Made by a program: the position numbers and the translations under genes
Part shown: positions 59,033 to 64,000 of the stretch, one piece after another
Position numbering within the stretch: the first letter of the stretch is position 1
Layout: each line of letters starts with the position of its first letter
Notes under the pieces: model-generated
The model's input: the letters and a program-made list of their open reading frames with translations, nothing else
Told to the model about the DNA's origin: nothing
Databases searched by the model: none
Source of the DNA: Ptychodera flava
Taxonomy: Eukaryota; Hemichordata; Enteropneusta; Ptychoderidae
Direction of reading: 5' to 3'
Assembly: GCF_041260155.1 (NCBI RefSeq)
Contig: NC_091948.1
Coordinates: 1,104,001 to 1,168,000 of the forward strand
Length of the DNA: 64,000 nt

Positions 59033-61114
59033 AGGGGAGAACCATTTGATTTCTGGGGGGGTATGGAGGATTTTGAGAAAAAAAAAATTTGTCGCCAGGT
59101 GAGATAGAAGAAAAAAAAAATTGATCCTGCCATGGCCTGAGAAAAAAAAAATTGTCATAACAGACAGAAGTGAAAAAAAAAATTGTCACAATGCATCATG
59201 AAATTAGCAAAATTTGGAAACCCTATTCTCATGTATTCTTTGCCGGCGCGCCGCCATAGGCGGCGCAAATGTTTTTACCACAAGCAATTCTTATGTTTTT
59301 TTCCAGCACTTATTATATAAGCATGCACTACATAGGTCTACTTACACCTCAGTGCACTCAATGTTTTCCTTCCCTTTCCTGACCCAAGAAATCATATTTC
59401 AGGATTTCTGTTGCAATATCTCGATGGCATAGGCACTATCTAAAGGGGACTTTTTGACTTCTGTAAATTGTGAAAATTTTAAAACACAAGACAGGAGTCA
59501 ATAAACTAGTGTTAAAATCAATATAGTATTCTCTCAATATAAATATATTAGGAAGATGTACAAGTTGACAATGAAAAATTGAGGAACAACAAATGTAATG
59601 AAATACAAGGGAGAGGGTCACTAAAAAAATTGAAAACTTCAGGGGGCGTTACTCAAAATGTGGAGAGGAAGAAGGGGGACGGGTTACTCAATTTATTTAG
59701 GCTAAATAAATTGAAACACATCTCAGATTGCATCATTGCACACATCCATTCTCAAAATTTTCAATGCGAGAGGGGGCACCCCCTCTCGTGCTCTCCCCCC
59801 CTTGGCTTTTCTAACAGTGTTACTGGTAAAAGACAAATTTAAAATACCTATCGGATTGCACTAAACTGCACCGTGGCGCACATCAATTTCTCAAAATTTT
59901 CCCAGGATCTAGGACAAAACTGAACTGTTGTGAATTCATCCTTTATTATCACAGAGACATGTTTTCATTTACCTCACTTCAATGACCATTTTGACAGTTA
60001 AACATACCATATTCAAGCTTTTCATTAGAAGCTGGCAGCTGGAGAAATGACACAAGAAGGTCACAAATTTTCCGTTCCTGTATATTTATTTATCTTCAGT
60101 CTCTGGCAAACAGAACTGTTTTTCACAAATTGTATTGTCATCGTTTGGTTGTTGAATATTGTGACACAAACACTGATCATGCATAAAATGTAAAAATATT
60201 GCAGTGTTCAATGTCATTTTCAAACAGTTTTACCAAATGCAAAATAACCTGAAACTCCTCTCAGATTGCACCATTAAACACATCAATTTCCCAAAATTTC
60301 CAATACGAGAGGGGAAACCCCCTCTCGTTGCTCTCCCCCTTGAGGTGTTCTAACAGTTTCACTTAGTAAAAAAAAAATTAAAAAACACCTCTCAGATAGC
60401 ACCAGACTGCACCATGCACACATCAATATCTTAAACTTTCCATGCAAGATACGGGAAAGCCCCTGTGACACTTTCCCCCTAAGCCTCTCGCGTGTTCTCC
60501 CCCTGTACTTTCAAATTCTGCCCGGTCAGATATCCTAGTGAAAACCTTGTCATAATACCCATCCAAATTAAACAATATACTATATGGTTAGATACTGCGT
60601 GAGCTTTTATATCTTTATTTTATTGTGACTTGCAATTTCATTTTGATGGGTTCACCTTTTTTGAACCATCATGAGATAACTGATGATAGTCTAGCAGAGT
60701 ACATCAGGATTTCAAAGGTCTTTACTGTTAAATTGCTGTATTTTGTAAATTTTACAAATACATGTATTTGTATTTAACTTTTCTAAGTGGGGGGATCAGT
60801 CAAAATTTCAGAGTTAGAGAGGGGAGTTACTCAAATTCATCATGGTTGACGGGGGGGGGGGGGGGGGGGTGTCACTTGAAATTCTGAGTTTCAGGCCGTA
60901 AATAATTACGGCTCCTTATATACAACGCATCACAAACTTGATGACAAAGAAAAAAAAATTTGCATTGCTACTCCATTTGAAAAAAAAAATTGATGCAGCT
61001 CTGACAGTAGAAAAAAAAATTGCTGTCACTGTGACAGGAAAAAAAATTTGCTCCCATACCCATTTCCTCCATACCCCCCCCCCCAAAAAAAAAAAAATCA
61101 AATGGTTCTCCCCT
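59033..61114. mobile_element. 2.08-kb TIR element with poly-A/T-studded ends
   Basis: Left AGGGGAGAACCATTTGAT, right ATCAAATGGTTCTCCCCT, followed inward on each side by a G/C-run and four A-tracts (AAAAAAAAATTG type) spaced 25-35 bp apart. The core contains at least three diverged repeats carrying CGAGAGGGG / CCCCTCTCGTGCTCTCCCC (near 59768, 60306 and 60480) and a G-run of about 19 at 60851. No transposase ORF. A degenerate relative lies at 49157. Confidence 0.65.
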
Positions 61115-61750
61115 AAATACAGCTGACAGAAAAGCTAACAGATTCCTTTTCTGCCTATTATTCTGCTTTTCTATTTATAGAATAACAGATGATCTACATG
61201 CCTTATCGAGCGAAAAACTTGTAGAACAATATACAAAACTGTCTTTTGTTAAATAATTTAGAGATATGATAGTGTTTACTGGAATGTTAGAATCCCTTCA
61301 TTGTCATCAGTACCATTCACTTCATCAGCTGTTACAGTTTGATTGTTATTGTTTGTCATCTGGGATTTGAGTGGCATTCTCAATGCAATGATCTTCCTCT
61401 GACAAGTTCACCAATGGCCATCCGTACAGCAAGGTATCTAGAGTTGCATGCTGTTGTAAATGAAGAAAAAGTTTAGGAGTTTTTGAACCACAGAAATATG
61501 ATCATTTTTCGCAGTTTACAGAAAGGTTTAGCTTTAGTATTAATCGTGAATGAAAGTATAAGCACATCCTTTGTACATAATTTGAATGGTCTTCAGTAGA
61601 CTTGAGTTATTGGAGCTGGCTAGTCGAGGACAAAATCTGTTTACGACCCCCAAAGATACTCGTAAACATGCACAATGCATTACTTCAGTCTCTTGTACAG
61701 TTTACAGCACACTGTGAAGTAAAGTTGTAGCAGTTAATCATCCACTGAGC

Positions 61751-62104
61751 GATTTTGTGTTGAAGTAATCTTTGTAGTTTGAGCTTCTGCTATGTAATGA
61801 ACTATGTGCATAGACACTTGAAACACTGCTGCATACTCTGATGTTTTTATTTTTCCCAAATAATGCTTCTCAACGGTAAAATCGACCAAAATATGTACTC
61901 ACCAGAGCTTTCAGTGCAGGCTGTCATGGCGGCTGCCATCTTGAAAATACCCACAATGCAACATGTTTTTTACTCATGTAGGGTGTTTTCATGCTCAGCC
62001 CAATGTTTTTTTCTCTCATGTAGGGCGTTTTCACGCTCAGCCTAATGTTTTTTTTGCTCATGTAGGGTGTTCACATGCTCGGCTTAGCTCTCTATGGGAG
62101 CCCT
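61751..62104 (-). repeat. 354-bp inverted duplicate, right copy
   Basis: Reverse complement of 56426-56779 with a few mismatches, including the three short tandem units, the AAGATGGCAGCCGCC motif and the GGTGAGTAC donor. It lies 0.64 kb beyond the 59033-61114 element. Confidence 0.75.
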
Positions 62105-62339
62105 GTAGTACAAAGACAACATTTGAAGACAACCGCGATGTGAAGTCAATAACAGAGCACTATGGCTTGACAGGTTTATCATGTATTGCTAACTTTCAGT
62201 TACAGCCTCAACGTTCATGTCTGTTTGACATGTCGTCAAAATATGATTTATGGACAAATAATGACTAAATATATAGTAAGTGATATATTATCTGTTATAA
62301 GGTAACTATAATGGAAATGTCCGTGATATGAAATGTAAC

Positions 62340-63442
62340 CTGCTTCATCAGGTGTGCCCCAGGGTTCACTCTTGGGGCCACTACTTCTTGTTATGTTTAT
62401 TAATGATATTTCACTGTTAGACATTTCTGCAAAGCTAAGCTTGTATGTCGACGATGCTAAGATCTATCGCACCATCACATCCCTCGTTGACTTTGTCATG
62501 TTACAGCAAGAACTTGATAAATTTGCTCAATGGTGTAAAAACTGGAAGCTGTCACCTAATATCAGTAAATGTAAATTTATCAGTTTTACACTTAAGAAAA
62601 GAGTCATTTCCTCTCTTGATTACTCCATCAATGGTACTCCTCTTCAACGGGTCTCTGTTGTCAAGGATTTGGGCATTTACCTTACTTCCAATCTTAATTA
62701 TTCTTTTCACATCAATAACATTGTTTCTAGAGCCTTCAAATCTATTGGTTTTATTAAGCGTCTCTGCCAGCCATTCAATGACATATCAGCAATTATTTCT
62801 CAATATTTTGTTTATGTAAGATCTATTCTAGAGTATGGCTCTGTTTTGTGGTCACCCCACCAGCAGGTCCTGTCAGAAAAAATTGAGCGAGTACAAATTT
62901 AAGTTTGTGAAGTACATTTGTCGTAAATTTAATGTTCACTGCAGCAAATCTAGCTACCCATTTTATTGCAGAATCCTGAACATTCCTAAGTTATACAATA
63001 GAAGACTTACCCTTGACATGTGCTTTTTAAACAAAATAATCCATTCACATTATGATTCACCAAATATTTTAAATCAAATCTGCTTTATGCCCCCAGTAGA
63101 AATTTACGCAAGAAACCCCTTTTTAAACCAGACTTGTGTTCTGTTAATTGCAGAAAATTCTCGACAGTGCCCAGATGCACGTCTGTTTTTAACGATATCT
63201 CTTTCAAATGTAATATAGATATTTTTTCTACGCTGTGTAGTTTTAAAACTATTCTATCCAGTCATTTTAATAGTTCTCTTTTTTGATTTGTGTATTTTTT
63301 TCAATTTAATGTAACGTGTTACTTTTATGGTTGTCTTGTACATCTGTCTTGTGATGTTGTGACTTTTTTGTTTCGCAGATCTGTTAGTGAGTTTGCCCGT
63401 TGATCTGTGTATCAAATAAAATAAAATAACATAAAATAAAAA
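62340..63442 (+). pseudogene. 5'-truncated non-LTR retrotransposon: reverse transcriptase 3' part, frameshifted
   Basis: Frame 62354-62902 starts in the RT palm (PQGSLLGPLL), includes FINDI and the catalytic motif as YVDD (usually YADD), and runs through the thumb region (WCKNWKLSPNISKCK, then LGIYLTSNLNYSFHI). Near 62895 a one-base deletion moves the homology to the frame ending at 63218, and another frame change seems to follow. The 5' part (endonuclease, RT fingers) is absent. The copy ends in an (AAATA)n tail at about 63412-63440, typical of target-primed LINE insertion. The overall motifs suggest the jockey/CR1 group. Not functional. Confidence 0.85.
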
Positions 63443-63444
63443 TA

Positions 63445-64000
63445 ACCATTGTATGTCAACAGTGTTGATATTGGTGATGCTGATTGTCGGTGATTTGCGA
63501 GGGTTGATGTCAACGTTTTATTACATATTTTTCCATGTAACCCACCTGAAGTGATTACCGGTAAGAAGTGAACGGCACTTCATTTTGCAGTGCGTTTTTT
63601 TAATTGACCGTTAAGTCAACATCGTTATTATGGTGGCCAGGACAGCAGTCAATAAGAATAGTTTTCGACTACAGCAATCATTTGTGTAACTTATACGCAG
63701 AAATAACATTCCATCCAACCTGTTAAATATACACCTTGTTTTCACTGTGTACCGAAACATGTTGAGACCGCATTCGATAACAAAGTTGCCTGCGGCTAAC
63801 TTCTCTTCACACACACACACCGACCGCTGATCGATTATGACAAATCATCCTCTGAACATTGGCGAGAACAAGCCCGTGAAATATCCAGATATAGAACTCC
63901 ACCGAACCGTTTACGTGTTAAACTAGTGATAATGAAGTCACAAGATCTTGTTTCGGTGAAAATACAGGCAAACGTTGCTGACAATGACTGATTAGTCATG
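63445..64000. other. Right edge, no recognised gene
   Basis: Short CA microsatellite at 63807-63821 and a 69-residue minus-strand frame at 63820-63611 without recognisable motifs. CpG-rich sequence toward the end could be the start of a promoter region outside the window. Confidence 0.3.

Noticed and set aside
62445..62819. 124-residue Leu/Ser-rich frame
   Set aside because: Shifted shadow of the reverse transcriptase frame on the same strand.

Overview
The window is nuclear DNA from an animal. It has AT-rich, intron-dominated genes with GT-AG splice sites, long introns, abundant microsatellites and minisatellites, and many inverted-repeat transposon remnants. The gene families (a mitochondrial GTPBP3 orthologue, a GOLM1/GOLM2-type Golgi protein and a spinster-like MFS carrier) and the repeat style fit a marine invertebrate, most likely a deuterostome such as a hemichordate or amphioxus. 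That placement is inference; no species-diagnostic sequence was seen.

Left part (1-13.4 kb): two divergently arranged genes share an intergenic region of about 1.7 kb. The minus-strand gene is the 5' part of an MFS transporter that runs off the left edge. The plus-strand gene is a complete eight-exon GTPBP3 (mitochondrial tRNA-modification GTPase), whose splice phases close to a 528-residue protein. Its introns are full of small transposon remnants: a family of about 93-bp TTAA-flanked piggyBac-like MITEs, a hAT-like element, other terminal-inverted-repeat elements and a probable solo LTR.

Middle part (13.4-31 kb): directly after GTPBP3 lies an array of about 9.7 kb. It holds six head-to-tail units that each start with a GCTGC/GCAGC hairpin and a GGGTTTCGACAC box, carry 225-226-bp monomers, and end in (AAT)n and complementary hairpins. 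This is the architecture of Helentron/pearl-type non-autonomous elements. Nearly every 226-bp monomer carries a nuclear-receptor DR1 motif. After it come foldback elements, a composite 'TIR element plus long hairpin' that recurs at 38 kb, a microsatellite-linked dispersed repeat and a 43-bp minisatellite.

Right-centre part (31-49 kb): a minus-strand gene for a GOLM1/GOLM2 (CASC4)-like Golgi type II membrane protein, with a short cytosolic tail, one membrane anchor, a coiled coil, a large Gln-rich block and a very acidic C-terminus. Eight coding exons are placed. Splice phases show that at least two short exons were not found. Its promoter region carries an NRF1 palindrome. Its introns hold a 67-bp minisatellite and several TIR elements.

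Right part (49-64 kb): no convincing host gene. It is occupied by TIR elements with G-runs, a pair of 354-bp inverted duplicates 5 kb apart that each contain a first-exon-like motif, and a 5'-truncated, frameshifted non-LTR reverse transcriptase pseudogene near 62.3-63.4 kb. The most unusual signals are the recurring TIR-plus-hairpin composite with arm covariation, the DR1-bearing satellite array, and matched subterminal-repeat variants within that array.
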